Shown: positions 41,482 through 51,055 of the stretch, one piece after another
Layout: each line of letters begins with the position of its first letter
Numbering within the stretch: position 1 is the stretch's first letter
Source of the DNA: Stappia sp. MMSF_3263
GTDB lineage: Bacteria > Pseudomonadota > Alphaproteobacteria > Rhizobiales > Stappiaceae
Direction of reading: 5' to 3'
DNA length: 64,000 bases
Assembly (NCBI RefSeq): GCF_030733745.1
Contig: NZ_JASHIK010000009.1
Span: 62,001 to 126,000 of the forward strand
Position numbers and translations under genes: made by a program
The notes under the pieces: generated by a model
What the model was told of the DNA's origin: nothing
Databases searched by the model: none
What the model saw: the letters and a program-made list of their open reading frames with translations, nothing else

Positions 41482-43976
41482 GGAACCGGCGATCCGCCAA
41501 GCGCCCTGACGCTGCCTTGCGGCACGGCATCCGTGCCCGGATCGCGGGGCACGAGGGTCACCGTGCGGACCGCGCCCGGCGCCAGATGGAACCAGTTGTC
41601 GCGCGGCAGGAAGTTCGGGTCCTCGATGGCGAGGCTCTGCGCGACCCGGTCGCTTGTCAGGTGCAGCTCCCACGATCCGTCTTCGGCCTTCGACACGCTC
41701 GCCTCGACGCGCGCGCCGCGCGCCGCCTTCGCGCGGCCGAGCGGGAAGTGGAACGCCTCGCCGAGACGGGCTCCGGTTTCCGGGTCGCTGAGCGCGACAT
41801 GGACGCAGTCATGCGAGGCCGGGCCGAAGCGGAAGGCATGGGTCGTGTCGAAGAAGGCGCCGATCAACTCCGTCGCGGCGAAGCGCTCCGCGCCATGCGC
41901 GCCGATCTCGAAGTCCCGTGCACCGCCGGCGACCGGAAGCGCTCCGTCGCGCAGGCAGGCAAGCTCGACGCGCAGCCGGCGCGGGTTCGGCCCGTCATTG
42001 ATGATGTGGATGTCGAGCCCGTTGGTGCCCTCGTCGGTGACGCTGACGCGCAGCGGCGCAAAGGCGCGGCGCAGCGCGTGCCAGGCCGATTTCGGCACGC
42101 CGTCGCTTGCGACGACGCCCCAGCCGGCGCCCGGCATCAGGTCCTGGAAGGTCCACACCAGGGCGCCCCGGCAGCTTGAGCCGGCGCGCCGCCATTCGGC
42201 GAAGGTTGCCTCCATCACTTCGGCGACCGCCGCCCGGCCATGATCCAGATAGGAGGCCGGATCGCCGTAGCGCAGGTCGAGCGGGTCGGTGCCGTAAAGC
42301 TCCCGCACATAGTGGTCGCGCACGTCCTCGAAGTCCCACCCCACGTCGCGGTCGCGCGGTACGCCGCGCTTCCAGTCGGGATGGTGGCAGGGAGCGTTTT
42401 CGGCGTCTGGCAGGCAGCCGGCCTCCGGCACGTTGGAGAAGGCGAGGCATTCGGCGGCAAAGCGCACATTGGCGCGCCTTGCATCCTCCAGCGGCCGGCG
42501 ATAGGCGCCGACGCCGTAGTAGTGGGCAATGCCCTCGTTCGGCGAGAACGGCATGGCACCGCCCGAGGGCGAATTGGCGACATAGGGCACGTCCGGACGC
42601 ATGCGCGCGGTGGCGCGCGGCAGGATCTCCTCGGTGAGCGGCGTGCGCCAGCGCGTTTCCGGCAGGCCCATCATCGCGCCCTGCTGGTGCATCTCGCTGC
42701 CCCCGCAGACGACCGCAAGCGAGGGCGAGGCCATCGCCCGGGCAAGCAGCTCCTCCGTCTCCGCCTCGACCACGGCGGCAAAGTCCGGATCGGAGACGGG
42801 ATAGTCGAAATTGGCGAAGGGAAGGTCCTGCCAGACGAGAATGCCGGCCTCGTCGCACAGCTCGAAAAAGGCGGGCGTCTCCGGCGCCATCGTGCCGCCG
42901 ATCCGCAGCATGTTCATGTTGGCGTCGCGGGCAAGCCGGATCCACGGTTCGTAGGCGGACCGGTCTCCCGGCAGGGAGACGATGTCGGCGGATGTCCAGA
43001 CCGCGCCCCGGCAGAACACCGGCACGCCGTTGACGAGGAGGCCGAAGCCCTTGCCGTCCGCGCCATGGTCGACCTCGATGCGCCGGAACCCGGTGCGCGC
43101 CAGATGGATGCGCGCCTCGCCAAGGACAAGCCCGACATCGTGCAGATGAGGCGTTCCGTGGGTGTGCGGCCACCAGGCCTCGATGCCCGGCAGCAGAAGG
43201 TCAGCGGCAAGCCGCCCCTCGCCCGCCTCTTCCAGCGGGGCGTCCCAGCCGGCGCAGGCGATTGCGGCAGTCCCCTCTGCGAGACGCGCGGTAAAGCCCG
43301 GCCCGGGACGGAAGGAGACGGAAAGCCTGCCGGTGCCGTCGCCCGTCAGGCTGCTTTCGATGCGCAGGTCCTCGACCGCGATCCTGGCTGCGGGCACCAG
43401 CGCCATTTCGCGCCAGGGGCCGGCCGCATGCACGTTCGGGCACCAGCCGGGCATGTGGCCGAGCAGTGTCGTGCGTACCAGCCGCAGGCCCGGTTCGCTG
43501 ACGAGCCTGGTGCGCCAGCGCGCCCGCGGACCCTTGCGGGAAAGATGCGGTTGAAGCGCGCGGAAGCAGAAGACGAGCTCTGCCGGTCCGTCGATATCGA
43601 GCCGGATTTCCTGGCCCGCATACATGCTGTTCGAAACGAGGATCGGCGCGCCGTCGAGCCACGCCTCGCAGATCGTGGCAAGGCCCGCGCAGGCAAGCAC
43701 ATGGGGACCGGCTGCGTCCGGTTCGATCCGGCAGCGATACCAGACGTCGCTGTCATGCAGCGGGGTTGGCGCGTTGCGCGAGAATCGCCCTGCCGCCTCA
43801 AGCGCGGCGGCGGCCGTGCCCGGCACCACGGCCGGGATCCAGTCGGCAGCCCGGTCCGTCGCAAGGGGGGGCATCGCGGAAGGGTCCGGCCAGACGCCCG
43901 ATGGCGTCACCGTCATGTGCCACTGCGCATCGCAGAGAAGGCTGGCGTCGGGCGCGATCCCGGCAAGGCTGATCAT
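41466..43976 (-). CDS. Glycoside hydrolase family 2, beta-mannosidase-like
   Basis: An 836-residue GH2 enzyme. It has an N-terminal sugar-binding domain (WYRCRIEPDAAGPHVLACAG), an immunoglobulin-like domain and the catalytic barrel. LAVVCGGSEMHQQG contains the acid/base Glu of the GGNE-type motif, and FAAECLAFSNVPE contains the likely nucleophile Glu; the order and spacing are those of beta-mannosidases. No signal peptide is seen, so it acts inside the cell. It lies 24 bases after the DUF1839 gene and so appears to be the last gene of the carrier-protein operon. Its role there, such as processing a glycosylated product, is open. Confidence 0.82.
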   Translation of the reverse strand: MISLAGIAPDASLLCDAQWHMTVTPSGVWPDPSAMPPLATDRAADWIPAVVPGTAAAALEAAGRFSRNAPTPLHDSDVWYRCRIEPDAAGPHVLACAGLATICEAWLDGAPILVSNSMYAGQEIRLDIDGPAELVFCFRALQPHLSRKGPRARWRTRLVSEPGLRLVRTTLLGHMPGWCPNVHAAGPWREMALVPAARIAVEDLRIESSLTGDGTGRLSVSFRPGPGFTARLAEGTAAIACAGWDAPLEEAGEGRLAADLLLPGIEAWWPHTHGTPHLHDVGLVLGEARIHLARTGFRRIEVDHGADGKGFGLLVNGVPVFCRGAVWTSADIVSLPGDRSAYEPWIRLARDANMNMLRIGGTMAPETPAFFELCDEAGILVWQDLPFANFDYPVSDPDFAAVVEAETEELLARAMASPSLAVVCGGSEMHQQGAMMGLPETRWRTPLTEEILPRATARMRPDVPYVANSPSGGAMPFSPNEGIAHYYGVGAYRRPLEDARRANVRFAAECLAFSNVPEAGCLPDAENAPCHHPDWKRGVPRDRDVGWDFEDVRDHYVRELYGTDPLDLRYGDPASYLDHGRAAVAEVMEATFAEWRRAGSSCRGALVWTFQDLMPGAGWGVVASDGVPKSAWHALRRAFAPLRVSVTDEGTNGLDIHIINDGPNPRRLRVELACLRDGALPVAGGARDFEIGAHGAERFAATELIGAFFDTTHAFRFGPASHDCVHVALSDPETGARLGEAFHFPLGRAKAARGARVEASVSKAEDGSWELHLTSDRVAQSLAIEDPNFLPRDNWFHLAPGAVRTVTLVPRDPGTDAVPQGSVRALGGSPVPYSAA

Positions 43977-44000
43977 GCGCCGGTGTCCCGCACCGCGCCG

Positions 44001-44999
44001 TCAGGCGGCACGATGCCGCCCTCCGGTCTTGCTGTCCTGGCGGAGCTTTGCGTCGAGCCCGCCGGTCAGCGCATCCCAGCCGGCGGCCGCCGGGGAAAGC
44101 GCCTCGGCAAGGCCGGTGAAACGCTTGCGGGCAAGCGCCCGGGCGAGCTGGAACTGGATCGTCTTGCAGCACTGCGCGATGGCCAGCGCGGCCTCCGCTT
44201 CCCTCTTCAGCTCCTCGCCGGCGAGCCAGTCGAGATGCGTCGCGGCGAGCTCGAAATTGGCGCCCGCCTGGCGCAGCGTGTTGAAGGCATATTTGTGGAA
44301 GTCCTCGAAGGGTCGTTCGGACAGCGCCTCGATATCGGCGGCGAAGGTTCTTGCATAGGCGGCAAAGGGGTTTTCCGCCGGCCGCCGCGCCAGGTGCCCG
44401 GCGAGCAGTTCCCGCGCGGTCTCGCGAAGCTCGAGCGCCGGGGCCGCGTCCGGGAACTTGGCGAATTCGGTATAGGGCAGGAAGGGCAGCGCCTGCGCGA
44501 AACCGCCGCGCTGGAAGACGCCGTCGAAATCGTCCCCGGAAAGCTCGAAGAAGCCGCCATTGTGGAAATAGCGCAGCACCCGCCCGGCCGCGTCGAGCGC
44601 GGTGATCGCCACGGTCGTCTTGCCGTGCTCGATGCGGTAGCTCACCCCTTGCGTGTCCGGCAGGAAGAAACTGTCCACCTCGACGAGGCAGAGCCGGCCG
44701 CGCGCGATCTGCATCGCCACATGCCGTTCCACCTGGTCGTAGATCGCAAGTTCCGTGGCGCGGATGCCGTAGAGCGTCTCCAGATCCTCCAGCGGCACCT
44801 TGAAGAAGGTGAACTGGTCGCCCTCGAAATCCTGGGCGAGCGTGAAGCCGAGCATGGCGCGCGGCTCCAGCCCGAGGGCGGCAAGCACCTCGATCCACAG
44901 GTCGACATAGCAGTTGGTTTCCGGCCAGATACGCTCCGCGTCATGCAGCGCGTGCGGGCGGTAGCCCTCGGCCGAAAGGGTGTGCAGCCGGTCGAACAT
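44001..44999 (-). CDS. DUF1839 protein of the carrier-protein cassette
   Basis: A 332-residue soluble protein of the DUF1839 family, function not established. Recognisable points are YVDLWIEVLAALGLEPRAMLGFTLAQDFEGDQFTFFK near the N-terminus and a helical second half (~215-320). Families of this kind travel with amino acid:carrier-protein ligases, and here it follows that gene by six bases. A likely job is transfer of the aminoacyl group from the carrier protein to an acceptor, but this is inference from position only. The ATG at 44999 is the first codon and no other start fits. Confidence 0.8.
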   Translation of the reverse strand: MFDRLHTLSAEGYRPHALHDAERIWPETNCYVDLWIEVLAALGLEPRAMLGFTLAQDFEGDQFTFFKVPLEDLETLYGIRATELAIYDQVERHVAMQIARGRLCLVEVDSFFLPDTQGVSYRIEHGKTTVAITALDAAGRVLRYFHNGGFFELSGDDFDGVFQRGGFAQALPFLPYTEFAKFPDAAPALELRETARELLAGHLARRPAENPFAAYARTFAADIEALSERPFEDFHKYAFNTLRQAGANFELAATHLDWLAGEELKREAEAALAIAQCCKTIQFQLARALARKRFTGLAEALSPAAAGWDALTGGLDAKLRQDSKTGGRHRAA

Positions 45000-45005
45000 C
45001 GCGGC

Positions 45006-45917
45006 TCAGCCCCACAGGGCCTTGCGCACGTCCGCCGGCCAGTCGGCCGTCTCCAGGCCGTGGCGGGCAAACAGCGCCAGCGCGATCCGCTCGAGCCCGA
45101 AACCGACGCAGGCGGTGTGGGCGGTCGCGCCGTCGGCGGTCTTCAGGCCCCAGGTCGTGCCGAAATGATCCTGGTGGTAGTTGAAGCTCAGGCACGCGGT
45201 CTTGTTGGCCGACGATGTCACCGGGATCAGAAGCTCGAACTTGAGTTTCTGCTCGCGCTGGCTGTTGCCCATCATCTTGCCGGCACGGCCGAAGAACGGG
45301 TCGTTGGCCGTATCGAGTTCCGGCTCGAGGCCGACGGCGGAAATCAGCTTCTGCCCGCGCTCCATCCAGTCCTCGCGGAAATCCATTACCTGTTCGGGCG
45401 TGCCCATGCGGACATATTCGCGCATGCGGAAGAGCTGCATGCGCGCCGGGTCCTTGGACGGCTCGTGGCGGAAGCAATAGGACTGCAGGTCGAAAAGCCC
45501 GCCGCCCTCGGGCAGTGCACCGCGCCGCGCGATGGTCGGGTAGAGCGGGTAGCAGGCGGCCGGCGTCAGCACGATCTCGGTCGCCTTTTGCCCCTCCGTC
45601 CAGTCACCGCCTTCGGAGATGCACTGCAGAAGGTTCATGTGGTCGAGCTCGCAGCCGCAGAAGCTGTGTACCGTGCCGGCCAGCTGCGGGAAGCTCTTCA
45701 TGTAGCCCGAGCCTTCGAAATGGGCGCGGTTCATGCCCGGCGGGAAGCGGATCACTTCCGGCGTCTCGGCCTTGGGCGCGTGGGCATCGATCAGCGCCTC
45801 GAAGCGGGCGATGACGTCCTCGAAAGCGCCGCCGCGGCCATAGAGGCCGTCGACGCCGGTGTCGATCAGCAGGCCGGCATCGAACAGCCGGTCGAGCAGC
45901 GAACTCTGCATGTCCAT
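45006..45917 (-). CDS. Amino acid:[carrier protein] ligase (class II aaRS-like, Bll0957 family)
   Basis: A 303-residue protein resembling the catalytic core of atypical seryl-tRNA synthetase but with no tRNA-binding arm. Motif 2 is [19 protein letters not shown] (about 149-167) and motif 3 is [12 protein letters not shown] (272-283). Cys122, Glu167 and Cys270 match, with constant spacing, the zinc-binding Cys-Glu-Cys set described for Bradyrhizobium Bll0957 (from memory). Such enzymes activate glycine or alanine with ATP and load it on the phosphopantetheine arm of a dedicated carrier protein instead of tRNA. The carrier is encoded two genes upstream. The ATG at 45917 begins the conserved part, 14 bases after the dehydrogenase stop. 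Confidence 0.88.
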   Translation of the reverse strand: MDMQSSLLDRLFDAGLLIDTGVDGLYGRGGAFEDVIARFEALIDAHAPKAETPEVIRFPPGMNRAHFEGSGYMKSFPQLAGTVHSFCGCELDHMNLLQCISEGGDWTEGQKATEIVLTPAACYPLYPTIARRGALPEGGGLFDLQSYCFRHEPSKDPARMQLFRMREYVRMGTPEQVMDFREDWMERGQKLISAVGLEPELDTANDPFFGRAGKMMGNSQREQKLKFELLIPVTSSANKTACLSFNYHQDHFGTTWGLKTADGATAHTACVGFGLERIALALFARHGLETADWPADVRKALWG

Positions 45918-45931
45918 GGGTGTTCCCCTCC

Positions 45932-47119
45932 TCAGCCCAGCAGGCTGGTGTCCTGCTTGTGGACGAGCAGCATGGTCGACGTATTGCCGAGAATGCGGTC
46001 GTTGGAAATCATCAGCTGGGCCGAATGCGCGTCGCGCAGGTGCCGGCCGAGGCTGAAGGGCGTGCCGTTCTTGTATCCAAGGATGCCGCAGATCAGCATG
46101 CAGTGGTTGATGATGGTCAGCACCGTCTGCGAACTGGCGATCTTCAGGTTGTTCATGGCGACGGAAAAGCTCATCGCCGACAGCTTGTCCTCGTCGCCCT
46201 GGGCGACGGCGTATTTTTCCAGCGCGGCGACGATGCTGGCCTTGACCCCCTGCAGCAGGCTGGAGGCCTCGGCGACGCGCAAGGCGCCCGGCGGGGTCTG
46301 GTCGGGGCTGCGCCTTGCGGCGGCGCGCACGAACGCCTGCGCCCGGGCAAAGGCATCGGCGGCGATGCCGTACCAGACCGCGCTCCACAGGATGTGCGAA
46401 TAGGCGAGCATCGACTGGGCCGCGATCTCGGCGAAGGGCCGTGGCAGGATCTGCTCCGCCGGCGCCTCGCCCTTGAACAGGAACCCGTCGGAACAGGTGC
46501 CGCGCATGCCCAGCGTGTCCCAGACGTGGGTTTTTTCCAGCGTGTACTGGTCTTTCAGGAAGACCGTCAGCACCTGGTCGCTGGCGGCCGCATCGGCATG
46601 GGCGCGCGAGGTGATCAGGATGGCGTCGGCCATGTCGCCATAGGAGATGACGGTCGCGTCCTTCTCCAGCCGGCAGGTGTCGCCGGCGACCTCGATCGCG
46701 CAGATCGAGTTGCGCAGGTTGCCGCCGATGCCGCCTTCGGTGGTCGCCGAGGCAAGCAACAGCTGCTCGCCGGCCACGCGCGCCATGAAGGCGCGGTGCC
46801 AGGGCGCGCCCTCGCCATGGCTGACAAGGCTCGAAGCCTTGATCTGGTGCATGGCGAAGACCATCGCGGCGGCCGAGCAGGCCTGGCCGAGAATGGCGCA
46901 AAGTTCGGCGATTTCCGCGATGGTGGCGCCATCGCCGCCCAGCTCCGCCGGGATCTGCGCCCCGAGCAGGCGCTCGGTCCGCAGCGCCTCGACCGCTTCC
47001 TCCGGGAAGCGCGCCCGGGCGTCGACGTCGTCCGCGTGAACGGCCGCGATCTTGGCGACGCGGCGCATCCTCTCGCAAAGCGCCGGCGTTCCGGCATGGG
47101 CGGGGCTGTGCATGTTCAT
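45932..47119 (-). CDS. Acyl-CoA dehydrogenase-like flavoprotein of the carrier-protein cassette
   Basis: A 395-residue acyl-CoA dehydrogenase-fold protein. The N-terminal helical domain ([29 protein letters not shown]), the FAD-side beta domain ([14 protein letters not shown], near 125-140) and the C-terminal four-helix domain ([28 protein letters not shown]) are all visible. In this setting the natural substrate is probably the aminoacyl group held on the carrier protein, as for prolyl-carrier-protein dehydrogenases, rather than a fatty acyl-CoA; that is inference. The ATG at 47119 overlaps the carrier-protein stop (ATGA), so the two are translationally coupled. Confidence 0.85.
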   Translation of the reverse strand: MNMHSPAHAGTPALCERMRRVAKIAAVHADDVDARARFPEEAVEALRTERLLGAQIPAELGGDGATIAEIAELCAILGQACSAAAMVFAMHQIKASSLVSHGEGAPWHRAFMARVAGEQLLLASATTEGGIGGNLRNSICAIEVAGDTCRLEKDATVISYGDMADAILITSRAHADAAASDQVLTVFLKDQYTLEKTHVWDTLGMRGTCSDGFLFKGEAPAEQILPRPFAEIAAQSMLAYSHILWSAVWYGIAADAFARAQAFVRAAARRSPDQTPPGALRVAEASSLLQGVKASIVAALEKYAVAQGDEDKLSAMSFSVAMNNLKIASSQTVLTIINHCMLICGILGYKNGTPFSLGRHLRDAHSAQLMISNDRILGNTSTMLLVHKQDTSLLG

Positions 47120-47376
47120 CAGGCGGCCTGGTGGTCTGCGACCAGACCGGACACGGCGGCGGAAATCGCCGCGATGCTGGCGAAGGTCTTGCGGTTGAGC
47201 AGGTTCTCGGGGAACTCGACGTCGAACTTCTCCTCCAGCGCCAGCATCAGCTGGACCGAGGCGAAGGATGACAGCCCGGCGGCATAAAGATCGGCCTCGT
47301 CGGCCAGGGTGCCGACGTCGACCGGCAGCTTGCCGTGGCTGGCGACGATATTGCGGACTTCGTCGGTGATCGACAT
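47119..47376 (-). CDS. Acyl carrier protein-like phosphopantetheine carrier
   Basis: An 85-residue carrier protein. The attachment region reads [20 protein letters not shown] (about residues 29-48); Ser37 takes the place of the Ser in the usual D-S-L motif, which here is S-S-F. The sequence is acidic and four-helix in pattern, typical of ACP/PCP folds. The partner ligase would load a small amino acid onto its arm. No phosphopantetheinyl transferase gene is in the window. The ATG at 47376 follows AGGAGAGCGAAC; an upstream extension of the frame has no support. It is the first gene of a five-gene minus-strand operon. Confidence 0.88.
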   Translation of the reverse strand: MSITDEVRNIVASHGKLPVDVGTLADEADLYAAGLSSFASVQLMLALEEKFDVEFPENLLNRKTFASIAAISAAVSGLVADHQAA

Positions 47377-47783
47377 GTTCGCTCTCCTGGTAATGTTGTA
47401 AATCGAATGCAATGTTCTTGGCCGCCCATACACTTGAGGTCGGGGGCGGGTCTTTGCCTGCTTGTCTCACACCGCGATTGACAATCTCTAAAATCGGCGG
47501 GCGGAGCGGCGTCTGTTGCTCTGAGGGTTAACAAAGACTTGCCAGCCTGTCTCGCTTCGGGGCGTGCCGGGCCCGTTTCGGGCCTGCGCGGAAGCGGCCG
47601 GGCGCCCTGTTCTCCGTGGTGCCCGTTTTAATTGACCGTCCGGTCGATCAATTATTATAGTGTCGCCATTCGTCATTGACGCCGACCGGCATCACAGCCG
47701 AAAAGAGCGCTCGACTGCGGAAGGGCGAAACCGGATCCGGTTCGGGCCGCCTTCCGCCAAGACTGGCCACAGGGAGGTTCGCC
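47377..47783. other. Divergent control region carrier-protein operon / thiolase
   Basis: A 407-base gap with no gene that I can support. The left part should hold the promoter of the carrier-protein operon. The right part holds the promoter and palindrome at 47630-47660 and a leader ending in GGGAGG before the thiolase ATG. An in-frame ATG at 47676 for the thiolase lacks a ribosome binding site and conserved residues. Confidence 0.55.
47630..47660 (+). promoter_or_regulatory. Promoter with overlapping TetR-style palindrome
   Basis: AATTGACCGTCC followed directly by GGTCGATCAATT (47630-47653) is a 24-base inverted repeat with 10 of 12 pairs matching. TTGACC (47632-47637) and TTATAG (47655-47660), 17 bases apart, make a reasonable -35/-10 pair, so the palindrome overlaps the promoter. 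A TetR-family repressor responding to an acyl-CoA is a typical user of such sites; none is encoded nearby. Confidence 0.5.
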
Positions 47784-48989
47784 ATGCGCCACGCCTATAT
47801 CGTCGACTATGTCCGCACTCCCATTGGCCGTTTCGGCGGCGCATTGTCGTCCGTGCGGGCCGACGATCTCGGCGCCGTGCCGATCCGCGAATTGCTGGCA
47901 AGGAATGCCGGCGTCGACTGGGCCCGTGTCGATGACGTCATCTACGGTTGCGCCAACCAGGCGGGCGAGGACAATCGCAACGTCGCCCGCATGGCGGCCT
48001 TGCTTGCCGGCCTGCCGCAGGAGGTTTCCGGCACCACGGTCAATCGCCTCTGCGGCTCGGGCATGGATGCGGTGATCATGGCGGCGCGCGCCATCCGCGC
48101 CGGCGAGGCGGATCTGATGATCGCCGGCGGCGTGGAAAGCATGAGCCGCGCGCCCTTCGTCATGCCCAAGGCGGATGCCGCCTTTTCCCGACATGCCGAG
48201 ATCCACGACACGACCATCGGCTGGCGCTTCGTCAATCCGGTGATGAAGGCGCAATACGGCATCGATTCCATGCCTGAGACGGCCGAGAACGTTGCCGAGG
48301 ACTATCATGTCTCGCGCGCCGACCAGGATGCCTTCGCCGCCCGCTCGCAGGCGCGTGCCGTCGCCGCCCAGGAAAACGGCCGTCTGGCGCGCGAGATTGT
48401 CCCGGTGACCATTCCGCAGCGCAAGGGCGATCCGGTCGTGGTCGAGCGCGACGAGCATCCGCGCGCCGGCACGACCGCCGAGAAGCTTGCCAAGCTGCCG
48501 ACCCCGTTCCGCAAGGACGGTTCGGTGACCGCCGGCAACGCCTCCGGCGTCAATGACGGCGCGGCGGCGCTTCTGATCGCGTCGGAAGAGGCGGTGAAGG
48601 CCTACGGCCTGACACCGATCGCCCGGATCGCCGGCGGTGCCGCTGCCGGCGTGCCGCCGCGCGTCATGGGCATCGGCCCGGTTCCCGCCTCGCGCAAGCT
48701 GATGGCGCGCCTCGGGGTGTCGATCGCGGATTTCGACATTATCGAACTGAACGAGGCCTTCGCCGCGCAGGGACTGGCGGTGATGCGCGAACTCGGCATT
48801 GCCGACGACGCCGATCACGTCAACCCCAATGGCGGGGCCATCGCGCTTGGCCATCCGCTTGGCATGTCGGGTGCGCGCATCGTCGGTACGGCGGCGCTTG
48901 AAATTGCCGCGCGCGGCGCCTCGCGGGCGCTCGCCACCATGTGCATCGGCGTTGGCCAGGGCATTGCCTGCGCCATCGAGAAGGCGTGA
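47784..48989 (+). CDS. pcaF: 3-oxoadipyl-CoA/acetyl-CoA acyltransferase (thiolase II)
   Basis: A 401-residue thiolase. The nucleophile Cys is in [10 protein letters not shown] (about residue 91); [16 protein letters not shown] carries the His and [10 protein letters not shown] the second catalytic Cys. Overall wording ([53 protein letters not shown]) is very close to PcaF/PaaJ, which splits 3-oxoadipyl-CoA to succinyl-CoA and acetyl-CoA in the beta-ketoadipate and phenylacetate pathways. No other pca or paa genes are nearby, so a different thiolytic role is possible. Start ATG 47784 follows GGGAGG. Confidence 0.87.
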   Translation: MRHAYIVDYVRTPIGRFGGALSSVRADDLGAVPIRELLARNAGVDWARVDDVIYGCANQAGEDNRNVARMAALLAGLPQEVSGTTVNRLCGSGMDAVIMAARAIRAGEADLMIAGGVESMSRAPFVMPKADAAFSRHAEIHDTTIGWRFVNPVMKAQYGIDSMPETAENVAEDYHVSRADQDAFAARSQARAVAAQENGRLAREIVPVTIPQRKGDPVVVERDEHPRAGTTAEKLAKLPTPFRKDGSVTAGNASGVNDGAAALLIASEEAVKAYGLTPIARIAGGAAAGVPPRVMGIGPVPASRKLMARLGVSIADFDIIELNEAFAAQGLAVMRELGIADDADHVNPNGGAIALGHPLGMSGARIVGTAALEIAARGASRALATMCIGVGQGIACAIEKA

Positions 48990-49042
48990 GGCAGCGAAAA
49001 GGCGTGAGGCGAGGGCCCGTCGCCACGGGGTTTTGACACGAG

Positions 49043-49070
49043 AAGGGCGGTGCGCTGGCGCCGCCCTTTT
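49043..49070 (+). terminator. Rho-independent terminator after the thiolase gene
   Basis: AAGGGCGG (49043-49050) pairs with CCGCCCTT (49061-49068) and the stem runs into TTTT (49067-49070). It lies between the thiolase stop and the convergent methyltransferase stop, and should end the plus-strand transcript. Confidence 0.75.
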
Positions 49071-49073
49071 GCG

Positions 49074-49889
49074 TCAGCCGGGCAGGGCCGCGAGATCCCG
49101 GTGGCCGACACGGGCGACGAGACGCGCGTCCGCGACCTGTGCAAGCCGCAGCGCCAGCCAGTTGTCGATCTCGTCGGCGCCGGCCCCGGTTTCGCGCGCC
49201 GCCTGCGCCCAGCCCTCGACCAGCAACGTCTGGAAGACGGTCTCTTCGGGCAGCGCCCGCCAGTCCGACAGGCCGTCGACAACGCGGTAGCCTTGCATCC
49301 GAAAACTTGCCGCCGCATGGGCATGGGCGGCGGGGCCGAGCGCCGCGCCAAATCCCTTGTCGCCGCCCTGGTGGGCCGCCATCGCCGCGCGCACCGTCTC
49401 GTCGAACGGGTGCTCGGGGTCGAGCGACTGTCGCCCGTCATAGGTCAGCATGGCGAGGAACGGCAGGCCCGCACGCCTCAGCGTTCTGGCAAGCTCGTCC
49501 AGCCAATCCGCCGAGACAAGATCGAGAAAGGCCGATGTCGTCACTGCGTCGACGCCGTCAAGCAACCCGCCCGAAACCCCTTGCGACAGGTCCGCTTCAA
49601 CGACCTCCGCCTCGAACCCGTCGCGTCTTGCAAGATCGCGGGCAAGGGCGATCAGCGCCGGGTCGTGCTCGGCGAGCCGCCAGCGCACCGGCATCCCGAG
49701 ATGCGGCGCCAGCGCCCGCATGGTCGCGCCGGTGCCGGCGCCCAGGTCGAGCACTGTCAGGGGCCGGTTTGCGCGCGTCTGCAAGGTTTCGCCCAGATGG
49801 TCGCGGAAGGCGGCGCGCACATCCGCGTTGCGGGCGCGCAGGTCCGCCGGCTCGCGTGCCGCCAGCCAGTCTCCGGTAAATCCGCTCAT
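49074..49889 (-). CDS. SAM-dependent methyltransferase of the PTPS-like operon
   Basis: A 271-residue class I methyltransferase. LTVLDLGAGTGATMRAL (about 43-59) is the SAM loop; VEADLSQGV and AVTTSAFLDLVSADWLDELA follow at the expected places. It likely methylates the product of the operon; the substrate cannot be read. The ATG at 49889 overlaps the stop of the glycosyltransferase gene (ATGA). It is the last gene of a four-gene minus-strand operon. Confidence 0.83.
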   Translation of the reverse strand: MSGFTGDWLAAREPADLRARNADVRAAFRDHLGETLQTRANRPLTVLDLGAGTGATMRALAPHLGMPVRWRLAEHDPALIALARDLARRDGFEAEVVEADLSQGVSGGLLDGVDAVTTSAFLDLVSADWLDELARTLRRAGLPFLAMLTYDGRQSLDPEHPFDETVRAAMAAHQGGDKGFGAALGPAAHAHAAASFRMQGYRVVDGLSDWRALPEETVFQTLLVEGWAQAARETGAGADEIDNWLALRLAQVADARLVARVGHRDLAALPG

Positions 49890-51055
49890 GAGGGAGTTCT
49901 CGCAGGTTCGCCGGATGGTTCGCGAGAGGCGAGCCGGCCAAGCAGATCCGCCAGCCGGCGGGCCTGATCGGCCCATGTCGGCAGGCTTGCCGCATGGGCC
50001 CGGGCCGCCGCCGCCATCTGGTGCCGCAGTCCCGGGTCGTCGCAGAGCCGGGCGATGGCCTCCGTGACACCGCTGACATCGCCTGTGGCAAGCACCATGC
50101 CGGCAGAGGGCGGCACCGTGTCGCGCACCGCGCCCTCGCCGGTGGCGATCACCGGCAGGCCGTGCGCCATCGCCTCGGCAAAGGCCATGCCATACCCCTC
50201 GTAGAGCGTCGTCAGGGTGAAGATGTCGGCGCCGGCATACAGCGCGTCGAGCGCCTGGCGCTCCAGCGCGCCATGCAGGCGGACGCGGTCGCCGAGCCCC
50301 TGCCGACTGATTTCCGCCTCGATCCCGGCGGCGCAAGCCGTATCGAGCGCCGGGCTGCCGACAATGTCGAGCCGCAGCGCCCGGTCGGCGAGGCGTGCGA
50401 CAGCGGCAAGCAGGGTCGGGTAGTCCTTGCGCGGGATCAGCGAACCGACGGCGAGCAGCCGCAACGGTCGTCCGTCATCGTTGTCGCAGGGCGGACGGTT
50501 TGTCACTGCGTCGACGCTCAGACCCGGCTCCAGCACGGTGATGCGCTCGCGCGGCACCTTGAAGCCGCCGGTGACGGCCGCAGCTGTCGCATGGCTCGTC
50601 GTCACCACATGGCGGGTGAGTGCCAGCGCGGCGCGTTCGCTGGCCAGAAGTTCTCCCGCCCGTGCCGCCGGTATCCCGCTTTCATGGGCAAGCGGGTGAT
50701 GCACCAGAGCGACAAGGTGCAGGCGGCCGGCATGCGGCCGCGCGACATCGGCCATCACGCCGAAGGCGAGCCCGTCGATCATCACCGCCTGGCCGTCGGG
50801 GAGGCGGCAAAGAGCCGCCTCGGCGCGGACAAGCGTTTCGGGTGTCGGTGCGGGATAGCCGTCGCCCAGGGACAAGGCCTCGACCCGAACGCCGATACCG
50901 GCGAGCGCCGTCAGCAGCTGCCGGTCATAGACATAGCCGCCGGTCGGCGTCTCCAGCGCGCCGGGGTAGAGGAAGACGAGATCCGCCGCGCGCCTTGCGT
51001 CGGCGCCTGTCCCGGTACCCGTACTGGCCCCCGTACTGGCATCGCCTGTCGGCAT
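49886..51055 (-). CDS. GT4 glycosyltransferase of the PTPS-like operon
   Basis: A 389-residue GT-B enzyme. An N-terminal ~20-residue tail of alternating Ser/Thr/Gly (GASTGTGTG) precedes LVFLYPGALETPTGGYVYDRQLL. The donor domain has LLAVGSLIPRKDYPTLLAAVA and TTLYEGYGMAFAEAMAHGLPVIATGEG with the E-x7-E type motif. It is similar to retaining glycosyltransferases acting on small molecules or lipids. Its start overlaps the PTPS-like gene and its end overlaps the methyltransferase gene, so the three are tightly coupled. Confidence 0.85.
   Translation of the reverse strand: MPTGDASTGASTGTGTGADARRAADLVFLYPGALETPTGGYVYDRQLLTALAGIGVRVEALSLGDGYPAPTPETLVRAEAALCRLPDGQAVMIDGLAFGVMADVARPHAGRLHLVALVHHPLAHESGIPAARAGELLASERAALALTRHVVTTSHATAAAVTGGFKVPRERITVLEPGLSVDAVTNRPPCDNDDGRPLRLLAVGSLIPRKDYPTLLAAVARLADRALRLDIVGSPALDTACAAGIEAEISRQGLGDRVRLHGALERQALDALYAGADIFTLTTLYEGYGMAFAEAMAHGLPVIATGEGAVRDTVPPSAGMVLATGDVSGVTEAIARLCDDPGLRHQMAAAARAHAASLPTWADQARRLADLLGRLASREPSGEPARTPS

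Noticed and set aside
42240-46403. A 1387-codon open frame on the plus strand
   Set aside because: It runs antisense across GH2, DUF1839 and the ligase gene. High GC makes stops rare in such frames; its product is Arg/Gly/Ala/His-rich without any motif.
48983-49011. Short direct repeat AAGGCGTGAGGC at the thiolase stop codon
   Set aside because: Two 12-base copies 17 bases apart look like a small slippage duplication with no functional sign.
49886-50336. Methyltransferase starting at 50336
   Set aside because: The upstream part of that frame lies inside the glycosyltransferase gene; the ATG at 49889 overlaps its stop and begins the conserved protein.
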